In this document: positions 35,760 through 47,600 of the stretch, piece after piece
Numbering within the stretch: position 1 is the first letter of the stretch
Layout of the letters: the number at the start of each line of letters is the position of its first letter
Assembly: GCA_950022655.1 (NCBI GenBank)
Contig: OX465584.1
Span: 48,342,723 to 48,406,722 of the forward strand
Length of the DNA stretch: 64,000 bases
Source of the DNA: Alentia gelatinosa
Taxonomy: Eukaryota; Annelida; Polychaeta; Phyllodocida; Polynoidae
Direction of reading: 5' to 3'
Program-made: the position numbers and the translations under genes
The notes under the pieces: generated by a model
What the model was told of the DNA's origin: nothing
Databases searched by the model: none
The model's input: only the letters and a program-made list of their open reading frames with translations

Positions 35760-37560
35760 TTAAGCAGGTGTTCCATTGAGCGGGCTGTGAATATGAAGCC
35801 GTCAGGCATGTGTCATATATGCTTATAGTGTACAAACTCACAGGAGAGTTCGAAAGCCGACGTCACATGGCGACTGTGTGGGGCTACATTTGCAGGTACC
35901 CAACTAAAGCTATTTCATCCGGTTATAAGGGTCATTGCCCATTACACTGCCATGCGGCTGCCGCCGTTCACCATGTTCCCTCCTCCACTACACCAATTGC
36001 TATAACCACCATTATGCTGTTACTGGAAGAGCGATTTTGTATGAATCGAAGTAATAAAGCTTTTTTTTTTTTTTTTAAACAAAAAAACCCACCAGATATA
36101 TGGCTGCTGTGCAGCTGCCATGGAAGCCCTTTGCGATGCCCGTTTTTGTCATCCAGTCAGCCCAATGGAACACGGTCTTAAGAAGTTTGTATACAATGGC
36201 ATGACCTTTTTTAACATCATAATCGCAGTTCATGCTAAAAAGTATCAGGTCTTAAGCTTCACAAAGCTAGGATCTCTTGTCTATGAAAAAGGATGCAATC
36301 TTCCATTCCTATATCAACAATATCATGGTTGATCGTGAGAAATGACTTCATTTTCTCCCTTACACCAGTAATGTAACAAAGCACCAATTATAGGGAAACG
36401 CAGCACATTACTTGTTAGACATCACAATCCACAAAACGGTTTGCTGTTTCATGTATATATAAGCCAGACTATCAGCGGGCAGGCATACCATATTAAGAAC
36501 ACTGATATGTAAACATTACCCGGATTTTACAATCGTTCACGATAGGGATTAAATTCATAAAGATACTACAGTAAAACTTGTAAACCTTGGGCTAAAGACA
36601 TATTTCTTAAATAAATCTAAAAGTTCATTTTCACAACTCAAACATCAGCTGATGTAGAGCGAACATCAAATGGGAATATCATAATTCCTTGTATCCCAAG
36701 CTTTCATAAATGTCTCTCAATCATATCGTTTTCCTAACGAATTCTATCACATATTAAATACCATACAAGATATCCGAGTTTCAAAGAAATGGAAGCACTA
36801 GCGACACCTCTAGCTAAAGCCTACAATCACGCAAGCTATACTAACAAATGAGGCAAACAAAAAAGTAAACTTGAATGGTAGAAAAATCTTTCTCAAACAA
36901 AACACAAAATTTAAGAGCATGTGGAAGAGTAGCTAAGCAGGTTTTAGTCCATACCACACACTATTTAGTCTACACAACCAGTAACACCCCAAATGTATTC
37001 ATTCTAATTGATACATTGATACATCTAGCATAACGTCAACCATGCAATCTAACAAGAATTATAGCTCGCATCTGAGCCCATACAACTTGTATTAGCGATC
37101 TCCCCTGAATCATCTATACAGAACAGTTTCGTGATCCTGAAGTTCTGTATAGCATCTGCTCTTCAGTAGAGATTGTTCTTTGAATATTCATATGGGAACT
37201 CTCTCGAAAAAATCGGGCCCCCGATTTCATCGGAAAAATTTATTTAAAAAAAAAATTGTTCTTTAGACTAGTCGTGAATGCTGCTTTAGAGGAATACAAG
37301 ACATAACTCTACGTAGCCACCACGCTACAGACCCTGCACATGTGGTCAGGCCAATAAAATTTAATGTAGTCCATCTCACCACTGTATCGCCGACAAATGC
37401 CCCTCCTCCAAGATACAAAACCTCTTCCGATTTGGGAATCCCAACAGTATATTTTCTGAGGCCCTCCTTACGATTCCTGTATCACCCCTCATAGTGAGGT
37501 AAGGGACAGGAATCCCAGGGGCATTTATCGCTCAGTGATACCCCCTGCTTTACCTATTGT
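35760..37560. other. No gene recognised
   Basis: AT-rich sequence with a T-run at about 36060-36076 and an A-run near 37240. Open frames here show no domain features. No tandem repeat was seen until 37560. Confidence 0.5.
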
Positions 37561-38165
37561 GATGTATGTTAAAGTTGTATGTTCACCATTGTCATGTCCA
37601 TTATAAGGTTGCATATTTACCATTGTCATGTATAGTAAAGTTGTATGTTTACCATTGTCATGTGCATTAGAATTGTATGTTCACCATTGTCATGTCCATT
37701 GAAGTTGTATCTGCACCATTGCCATGTACATCAAAGCTGTATTTTCATGGGTGCTGTGTATATTAGAGTTGTATGTTCAATATTGACATGTTCATCAACT
37801 TTGAATTTCAAACCATTGTAATTGTACATCAACACTGTTTAACATTACCGTTATACCCTCACTAGAGTCAAGTACATTAAGGTTGTATTTTAACCACTCT
37901 CACCAAGTATGTGAACTTTGTATGTTAAGAAGTGTCATATACAATAAAGTTGTATCTTTACAGTTATCATGTACATGAAATTTGTATTGTAATGAGTGTC
38001 ACATACAAAAAAATTGTATATCAACCATCGTTGTTTCCAATAAAGTAGGTTAACCATGGTCTTGCATATTACAGTTGTATACTCACCATTGTCATGTACA
38101 CGTTGTATGTTCATTATTGTCATGTCCCCTGATGCTGTATGATAACCCCTCATGTATATTTCAGT
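37560..38165 (+). repeat. Degenerate 32-34 bp tandem repeat
   Basis: The unit approximates AAAGTTGTATGTTCACCATT followed by GTCATGTACATT, seen at 37574, 37608, 37640, 37672 and onward with growing divergence to about 38165 (about 18 units). It lies just beyond the 3' end of the glycogen synthase gene. Confidence 0.75.
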
Positions 38166-38392
38166 TGTACAAAATATAAAATAGTAGATGTTTAGTGAGT
38201 TAGAGCACTGACCAGCTTGTTTATATACATATACACCACTCCTTCTATTTAAAAGTACTGTGACACTCTGACTCTAGAATCAGATTAGGCAAAATCAAAC
38301 AAAATAATAGATATGATATCTACCAAAAAAAAAAGGATGGATAATTTCATGCTCTTGTTTACCTCCACACTTAACCTTTGATGTAATAAAAA

Positions 38393-38398
38393 TTTAAT
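38393..38398 (-). promoter_or_regulatory. Possible polyadenylation signal of glycogen synthase
   Basis: On the minus strand ATTAAA lies about 115 bp past the TAA stop at 38509-38511. It is a common variant hexamer; no other evidence fixes the 3' end. Confidence 0.3.
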
Positions 38399-38508
38399 AC
38401 ACAATGGAAAAACAGAAATCACTGGTGAACTGCCATCTTTGTTTCATCGATACACATGCGAAAAGTCCTCGACGTGCTGCAGGGAGACATAAAGCAGTGT
38501 CATGAGGG

Positions 38509-38673
38509 TTAATCAAGAGACTGCGGTGTGGGAGTCTCTCGCTTGGAGAGCTCTTCGCGCTCCTCCTCGCTGTCACATGACTCATCCTCATTGTCGGAGG
38601 GCAGCGGTGTCGTGGATCGTGAAACACTTGGCGATGGTGGCATCGAGGCTGGACGAGGCACCTTCCGATGTTC
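38509..38673 (-). CDS. GYS: GYS exon 14: C-terminal phosphorylation tail and stop
   Basis: 165 bp including TAA (TTGCAG|GAACAT). It encodes [20 protein letters not shown] then [18 protein letters not shown] to the end. Ser/Thr residues spaced by four (RPAS, PPS, SVS, TTP, PLPS) reproduce the GSK3 sites primed by a CK2-type serine followed by acidic residues. The tail is about 30 residues beyond that, shorter than in vertebrate muscle enzymes. Confidence 0.93.
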   Translation of the reverse strand, partial: EHRKVPRPASMPPSPSVSRSTTPLPSDNEDESCDSEEEREELSKRETPTPQSLD

Positions 38674-41600
38674 CTGCAAATAAAATTTAGTCATCATCAG
38701 CATAATTTCTGCTACTGTCAGAGGAATGAGATCAGGTTTTTTTGGTTTTTATTTTAAAGAAATTTCTTTATTGGCGTCAATACTTACATGTTCTATTTAT
38801 CCATATTATATATATATATATATATATTTTTTTTTTTTTTAAATTTTTTTTTTTAAATTTTTTTTTTTAAATCCATATTATATAGTAGCTTTTGTTTGTC
38901 AAAGATGACATCCAGTGTGGTTAATCTGGTTACATCTATAGGTAGATGTTACATCGAGATGATCATTTAAAGGTACAGTGTATTAGTTACAGGAGCTACT
39001 TTTGTTTTATTAAGCAGAGGTTACTACAGTATTTCTGTGAGGAACATTACAATATCAGGAGTATATATATATATAGAGAGAGAGCAAAGAACACTTGAAT
39101 CTATGCTGGTAGTCTAAGGAGTATATATATGGGCGTGATAAAAACAACAAGTTAGAAGTATTGTATTAGATCTATAGTGGATATCACAGGCATTTATCAA
39201 AATGATTTGGCATTGTTCAGTATTTCTTTTTTAGGAGACTATACCTCTTGATATTTGTTCCAAAATCTTGACAGTTTTTCAAAAAAAAATTCTTTTCAAT
39301 ATTTTCAAACAAATCAAAGAGATTTGTCTTTCAAAAAGCTGATTATATCTTACTTTGAAATAGTGCCTAACAATATTTTCATGTTGTTATTATTTCTAAT
39401 TTTTTTAAAGATGCAGATCTGATCTAGCCACATCCTCCTTGTTAATACATGTATCAAGTAAAACTACCCTCACTGGTGAAAATGTGATCAACGGGAAAAC
39501 ACACCACCAAGTGAAACCCTTTCACCGGCATTCACACCACTCAACAACTAGTGTATGAGAAGTGGCTTAACAGATTTTTTCACAACCACCAAATGAAATG
39601 GGGCTTTGGCGCAAGGTTAGTCCCTGTGTTGTGTTCCTGATTTCAATGCTCACAACATATAAAGACGCAATAAGAATCCAATACCGATGGACTTCAAGTG
39701 AATCAAAAAAAGGTTACATGCGTTTGTTTGTTTGATTTTATGTCTGGTTAACTATTACAGGTCCTTCCCAAAATTTCTCATGGTTTAATTTGTTCTCACT
39801 GGTTTCGCACCGGAAGGGTGGTGATGGAATCTATGGGAGGAAGATAGGCAGAAATCACACCCCTACACATTTATCGAGGTAAGAATTATTTTAGATCCCA
39901 CACCACATAGATATGGTATGAGAGGGATTGGCCTTTGATACAGCAGTAAGTCTACCACTACTCGGGATGAAGGAGAAGGTGGCTTGTTTGTTTGTGTTTT
40001 AACGTCCCGAAGGACTACATAGACATAGTATGAAAAGGACTGGCCTTTGATATAACAGTGAGTCTACCACTGCTGGGGTTCAAGGAGAAAGCTGGCTGCA
40101 TGGGACTCGCGTACACAACCTTAGAATTTTGAGTCCAGTGCCTTAACCACTGATATCACTCACCATCCCGAACCATGCGTGATGATGAAGTATAGCCTTA
40201 TCTTAAGCTGGTACATGTTAAATAAGCCATACACCGATAGCTAAAGTTTCTGCCTACTAAGATATACTACACATGGGATTCTTTCAACTACATAAGCAGT
40301 ATTGTAACACAGCACCATGCACTCTGGTATTTCTTTAATGTTCCATGCATAGAATCATTCATACAAGAGAGTGGATTTAACATTTTATGATCATCCCTTG
40401 AAAATGTAATTTCCTTTTTATATGGCTTACCACCAAAAGCATGTAGCCTGCTCCACCACACCGATTTAATGAATGATTCCATAGGGCAGAAATGATATGA
40501 TTTCCGTCCTCTACCAAGGCCTTAAATCTGCCACATAACCGATGTTGGCTGGTGTGATGGAATAGCAGTTAGGCAGCTCCAAGACCTTGGTCTGGTTACC
40601 CGCCTTTGACACCCCCTCCCCCCAAAAAACCCCAAAACCAGTAACATCAGAAGAACATCACCAGCACTGACCGGATGTGAATACTGACCGATAATAAGGC
40701 ACTGCCGCGTTGTTATTTTCTTCTCAATGCTTTTATCTATTTTTATCATATACTATCTATTCAGTGTGCATTGTTTTTCTCGGAATGAAAGATTTTGTGT
40801 GTGCTACCTTCTGTACTTTGATTCTTTCTTTCGATTCCAGTTAATCAGTGTGTGTGATTTGGCTACGTTTGCTATTATCCTTTACTAAATCAAATGAAAT
40901 TTCAGTTCTGTGTTGCACATTTAGTTTATATAAGTGAAAGATTTCCCCTAGATTCTCACATAACCTATATATCTTTCTTAAAAAACCTTTATCTAATTAT
41001 TCATTTCAAAGAAAACTTAAATCAATTAGCAGCAAAGCAGCAACAATTCATGCTATATATTTACTACAAGTGTAGTTGTAGGCGGGAAAAAGTCAACAAA
41101 ACATATTGAAGCAAATGAAATCGCAAAATTTCAAAAGGCTATTCAAGGCAGAATATTTTTCTGATCCTAGTTTTCAGGTTAGGGTACCATTGAGTATAGC
41201 TCATTTAGAACAACAAAAAGTAGAAGAAGGTTTATAGTAAATGAGGAATTTATTATGCAGTTAAGCTTCAGATAATTCTTAAAAGGTAGGTGTGAATTAT
41301 CATAACGAAAGTCATTGATAATATTTAAAGAATTAGAGAATTCCAGTCCCGGCTGACGAAGTGAGACACAAAATGGATGCTGTCTGAAGCAAAGCTTGGA
41401 TTGTTAAAATAAAGCTTACGGTTGACCTTTCGTCCAACATCTGGTAGAAATGAGCCAATGCTAGTATACACAAATACTACGTGACATGTTTTAGCACAAT
41501 AATTAATATGTTTTTCTATCATTATAAACCCAGGATACATTTACTGTAAATACGCACAGTTTCACTATATAACATACAAATAATGTATGGAACAGGGTTC

Positions 41601-44600
41601 CGTACGGCAAAATGCGAAACGCTGTTCCATACAGGTAGGCTATGACATAGTAAAATTGTATTAATTCAATGGAATTATTTTTATTAATTCCGGGTATATA
41701 ATAAATATAGAACAGCCTACCATCCTGTACAAGCAACAACAGTCATAGGGGATTTGGATCCATACGGAACTTGGCGAAACGCCTCATTCTGTATGGACTA
41801 CAATCCGGATTTTGTTTTGTAGTTTGTACAGCACAGTCAGGTCGTTTTATATAACTACATCGCACTCTTTTCTAATCGACTCACGCAAACACATCGATAT
41901 AACTAATGTAACGACTATAATAAAACCAGGTATCGCCCAATCGACTGATGCAAATACGATATGAATTTATGAAGATCATTGAAAAACCAAATACAAATAT
42001 ATAATTCAGTAAGTTTTCCTGAGTACACAGGGTTTCAGATGTGATGCGTTCTATATCTATTTCATAAATATTTAATAAGTGAAATTTTCTTACCGAACTG
42101 TCTTCTTGGAAGAGTTCTGGGTTGGTACGACATAGTGCCAAATTGCGAGCTTTTCGATAATACTGAAACAAATAAAAAGATTACAATCACATATATTGTA
42201 TATATCGTAAGCCCTACCATTTACATTCATAGTAATTCTACCACTGCTGGGGGTGAAGAATAAGGGTGGCTGCAGTCGGACTCGAACCCACAACCTTGTG
42301 ATTACTATTCCAGTACTTTAATAACGGAGCTAATTCCATGCCCCTATTGTTCTTCCACTTGAGCAGCTAACCAAGCTGCTTATCAGTAACAGATAACAAT
42401 GACTCACCATGCCAAGGTTCTTCCACTTGAGCAGCTAACCAAGCTGCTTATCAGCAACAGATAACAATGACTCACCCTGCCAAGGTTCTTCCACTTGAGC
42501 AATTAACCAAGCTGCTTATCAGTAACAGATAACAATGACTCACCATGCCAAGGTTCTTCCACTTGAGCAGCTCACCAAGCTGCTTATCAGTAACGGATAA
42601 CAATGACTCACCATGCTAAGGTTCTTCCACTTGAGCAGCTAACCAAGCTGCTTATTAGTAACTTGTTTGTTTGTTTGTTTGGGTAGTTTAACGTCCAATT
42701 TGTTCAATTAGACTTACTTTGGGTTTGACCGAATCTACGAGATGAATGTAGGAAGAAATCCCACCCCTACACATTTACCGAGGTGAGAGTTCTTTTACTC
42801 CCCACACCACATAGACATGGTATGAGAAGGATTGGCCTTTGATATAGCAGTAAATCTACCACTGCTGGGGGGTGAAGGAGAAAAGTGGCTGCAGTGGGAC
42901 CTGAATCAACAAAGTTCCGCGCTCTTCACCACTGAGCTATCTCCCCATCCACCCCGGTCGCTTTAGTAACAGATAACATTTACTCACCAAGGTTCTTCCA
43001 CTCGAGCAGCTCACCGAGGCGCTTATTGGCTACAGATAACATTGACTAACCACACCAAGGTTCTCTCACTCGAGCAGTTAACTAAGCCATTTATTGGTTA
43101 CAGATAACATTGACTCATAGTGCCAAGGTTCGTTCACTCGAGCAGTTAACTAAGCCATTTATTGGTTACAGATAACATTGACTCATAGTGCCAAGGTTCT
43201 TCCACTCGAGCAGCTAACTAAGCCATTTATTGGTTACAGAAAACATTGGACTCATAGTGCCAATGTTCTTCCACTCGAGCAGTTAACTAAGCCATTTATT
43301 GGTTACAGATAACATTGACTCATAGTGCCAAGGTTCGTTCACTCGAGCAGTTAACTAAGCCATTTATTGGTTACAGATAACATTGACTCATAGTGCCAAG
43401 GTTCTTCCACTCGAGCAGGTAACTAAGCCATTTATTGGTTACAGAAAACATTGGACTCATAGTGCCAATGTTCTTCCACTCGAGCAGTTAACTAAGCCAT
43501 TTATTGGTTACAGAAAACATTGACTCATAGTGCCAAGGTTCGTTCACTCGAGCAGTTAACTAAGCCATTTATTGGTTGCAGATAACATTGACTCGCAGTC
43601 CCCGCAGGCCTGCATTGATTGTCCCAAGTCCACTGATAGGTTAAAGATAGCGTCGACTCACCACGCCAAGGTTCTTCCAGTCAAGCAGCTCACTGAGGCG
43701 CTCGGTGCGGTTTCGCTGAATGATCCGCTGTCTCCGCGAAAGGCAGCTGAAGTCAAACATGTACTGAAAGAGAACAATGACAGGTAAATAAAGAGTTAAA
43801 TGGAAGTGGATAAAAGAAATAAAGAAATCAAAGAATACAGACACTGGTTTACTGTGGCCCATGCATTTTCAACGAGGGCTTTGAAATAGGTCAGTAATAG
43901 TGATTCAGCCTTGTTTGTGATGAAGTAATATGAAAGAACTGCATCGAGATCCAGAGACACTGAAAGCCGAGTAAGATAAATATAGCACACTAAAACGAAT
44001 GGCATATTTTCAGCAGCTACAGATCGAGTGCGGTTCAGAGTTTATCTCACCCCCAATGTTAATGTTTATGTTAGGTTAATGTTTGTGACATCATCGCCCA
44101 TTGAGTATTTTTACAACAGAGTAGAACCCCACTTTAAGGGACAAACTCCATTCCGAGCAAATTGTTTATACACCATTTCATGTGCCACAAAGACACACCA
44201 CAGACAAGCGATTTAGATAATCCAGAGTGTTGTCCCCACTCCGCCCTATCAAATACGATAAGGTGTCCCTCAAGAGTGTCCTCTTAACCGAGGTTAAGAA
44301 CCATTCGGTACTGAAATACCTGTCCATTTACACAAGCTGTCCACTTACGCCCATTGATCAGGATTAAGATAAAAACTTAACAGCGAGAAAGATTTCCGTT
44401 CTTAGCAAATTGTCCGCTAATGCGGGCTGTCCCCTTAAGCAGGGTGTCCTGGAAACATCCACAATACTCCATGGGCATTGAGTACGAGTTCCCAATGTTA
44501 AGTGAGATAAAGATGACAACACACCTGAGCCAACTCCTTGACGCTGTCCTCTGTGCTCTTGTATCGCCGGTCCACGATGTAGATGCCGTACGACATGGGG

Positions 44601-47600
44601 TCACAGATGTGCTCCTGCATGAAGCAGCCGAAGCCGCTGAGGTTGGTGCTGATGGACGGGATGCCCATCACGGTGCACTCGGCTGGTGTGTAGCCCCACG
44701 GCTCGTAGTAGGACGGGAAGATGCCCATGTGACAGCCCCGCACGAAGTCCTCATAGTCCAACCCGAAGAGCGGGTTAGTGGAGTTGAGAAACTCGGGGTG
44801 GAAGATAACCTGTGAAATCACACATCAGAGGACTGCAGGTAGGGTTTGTTTGTTGGTGGTTTAGCCCTTTCCATACCGGTGCCTGGGTCCGAGCTACTCC
44901 CTTATGGACAGGTGCTGGTGGCAGTTTTCCCCCCTAGACGACCGGCACATATAGGTTAAAACTCATAATTCAAGATTGTAATTACGTAATACAATATATA
45001 ATTATAAATAAATTCGTTTCTTTTGAATAGAAATACTAAAGATTATGTCATATCTATATTTTGTGAAGATTTCATGAACATTGCCCTATTATATCTTTGT
45101 ATTTTTGCAGCACCAGTTTTTCTATGGTGCTGCCATTTGGCACCAAGGTATTTCTAGAGTGCTGCCAAATGGCAGCAGTGGTCACGAAAGGGTTAATGTC
45201 CCAGGGGACCCTGAGGGTATATAGGAACGATTAATGATTTAAGCTTTTCAGTTTTGTATACTTATTTCAGACGATTCTTTTCAATGTCTTAAAATATTTG
45301 ATAAACAATCAAAGAGATTACAGCTTTCTTTGGAATAGTCTCAAACAACGCTTTCATGTTTTTACTAATTTTCTTGTACCCTTTGACAGTTCAGCAGGAT
45401 ATGCTGAACAGTTATGGGCACATTGCATGCTTGGCATAATGGGGATTTCCTCCTAGTCATGTGTAAGGGTGGAATGACCTGTGGAGGTCGATTCACTTAT
45501 TCAGTTTGTTTCTTATTTGCTTGTTCCAATCAGATTGCCATTTGTTCAATGTCAATTCTCTTATTGGACCTATCATATCAGTGTGTGGAATCAATCAACC
45601 ATTACAGGTCCTTTCCAGATTTTCTCGAAGTTCAGCTTTTCTCCCTGGTTTACACAAGGGTGATAATCAAATCTATGTGATGAATTCAGGTAGAAACCTC
45701 ACCCTTACACATTAACCAAGGTGAGACTTTTTAACCTCCCATTACATATAGACATGGTATGAGAACTGGCCTTTGATACAGCAGTAAGTCTACTACTGCT
45801 GGGGTCGAACGAAAAAAGTGGCTGCAGTGGGACCTGAACCCTGAAAGTCCCACAACCTTGAGGTTATAAGTCCAGTGGCATAATCACTGAGCTAACTCCC
45901 ACCCCTGAAAATATAACAGAGTAAACACGAGTCGTACCTTGACCCTGTCTGAACTGTGGTTAAAGAGCTGGCAGCGGCGGATGTTGCTAAGAACGGGGTC
46001 ATTGCTGTCATCCATCACATTGTGTGTGCAGACGGGTGGCAGGGAGCTGCGCTGAATGAAAAAAGTTCACGCGGCAAAGTTTAAAACATGCTCTATCATA
46101 TAGAAGGGACATCGTACTTGCTTCGGTAGTATCTATACTCGAAGATATTTATTAAGGTTAGTGACAAACAATAAATTGAATGTAGTCACGGACAAGTATA
46201 GGACTACTTCGCGGGGCAAATTCTCCAAAATGGGTCGAGTTTTCCTTGATAGTACGGGAGACTTAATTTTGGGGAAAATTTTTCAGTTGCCATCTCATAT
46301 CTACCTACAGGGCAGTATGGTATTTCACGGGTAAGGAGCATGTTTGTTTTCTATTTACCTGGGCCGCATAGATACACCGCTTTAACTTGACGAGATCTTC
46401 CTTGACGATTAAATCTCCACCGGACGGAATCTTCCCCCTGTATGCAAGAAAATTAGTTACGTGATGAAAGTCAAAGTAGGGCTATCACTACAGGCTCAGT
46501 TACTATATCTCCATTTTGTTATATATCTCAAATCGATGAAAATGCCATTATTGACAGCAGGTCTGAACATCATGCATAGGTCATGTCAAGTACCAGGTAG
46601 TATCTCATAGAAGTTCATGCACAGGTATCTAATAATGTAGGAAAACGGATTTATTCTATTGGGATGAAGGACCATATCACTTTTTAAAACTAGATTTGTA
46701 CTAAGCGAGCCCATAGGGCAAGTTTAGTAAACAAAATTAGTAAACAAACAAATTATACTTATGGAGCATGATCCACGTAAGTAACAGTCAGTTTTCATTT
46801 CATTATATACCTCCACATATCGATAGCTAACTATAATTTTACCTGATTGTGATGTCGACCTGAATTCCAAGGTGTACCAATACACACAATAGGGCGTGTT
46901 CCACCAGGCCGACTATACACAAGTCGTATGACATTACATTAGAGCAGGCCACATACTCAATGGCATTAACTGCACGGTTGTCGAATAGCCAATGGCTGCT
47001 AAGACTTAATAAAACGACTTTTTCCGGGTACCTGCAGGAAGCACCTACACAGCCGCCGAGCAACATTGGTCATGCAAAGTTCCTGTGGGTTTCTACATTA
47101 TAAGCATGTGTGACAGACGCACTACGGAGCCAAAATCAGGGTCACCCTGGTGGAACACCCCCTTTAGGCAGCATGGGTTTGTAAGTATAGGAATTATCTA
47201 GCAGGCAGGTAAACATCAATTAATTGTATATAGTGTGTATATGGTTTCTACCAGTGGATACGTCGACCATCATAACTACCCTGTTCTTGAATATTACCTG
47301 AGAGCCAGTTCAAACACCCGGTGGCCCATGTCGCGCTGGACCATGGCTACGGTTTCACGCAGCTGTTTGGCGATAGCCTGACCACGCAGCGACTCTACAT
47401 TAAAGTTGTTTGTCTTGGCCGGGAAGATTAGGAAGGCAACAACAGTCATATTGGAGCCTGAAGACTAGAAAACAACCAAAAGACCATGCAATCATAATAG
47501 ACCGATAACAGGGATAGCAATGAAGGGGATCAAACTTTTAAGGGGTCTGAATATATTTTTCAATATTAATTACAAAAGTGAAATAAATTTTAATGTAGTA

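Noticed and set aside
42290..42340. tRNA gene with canonical B-box
   Set aside because: It is the head of SINE family A; the same body-tail structure occurs in other copies and the cloverleaf is incomplete.
44420..44815. 131-residue plus-strand open frame
   Set aside because: Exact antisense of GYS exon 11.
39241..45400. Similarity between 39241-39400 and 45241-45370
   Set aside because: Both are AT-rich with shared phrases such as AATCAAAGAGAT; the match is too weak by eye to call a repeat family.
47281..47457. GYS exon 8 acceptor at the nearer CTTCAG
   Set aside because: It would put the frame into a stop (GCT CCA ATA TGA). The TTCTAG 7 bp upstream keeps phase 0 and adds the SSGS residues.
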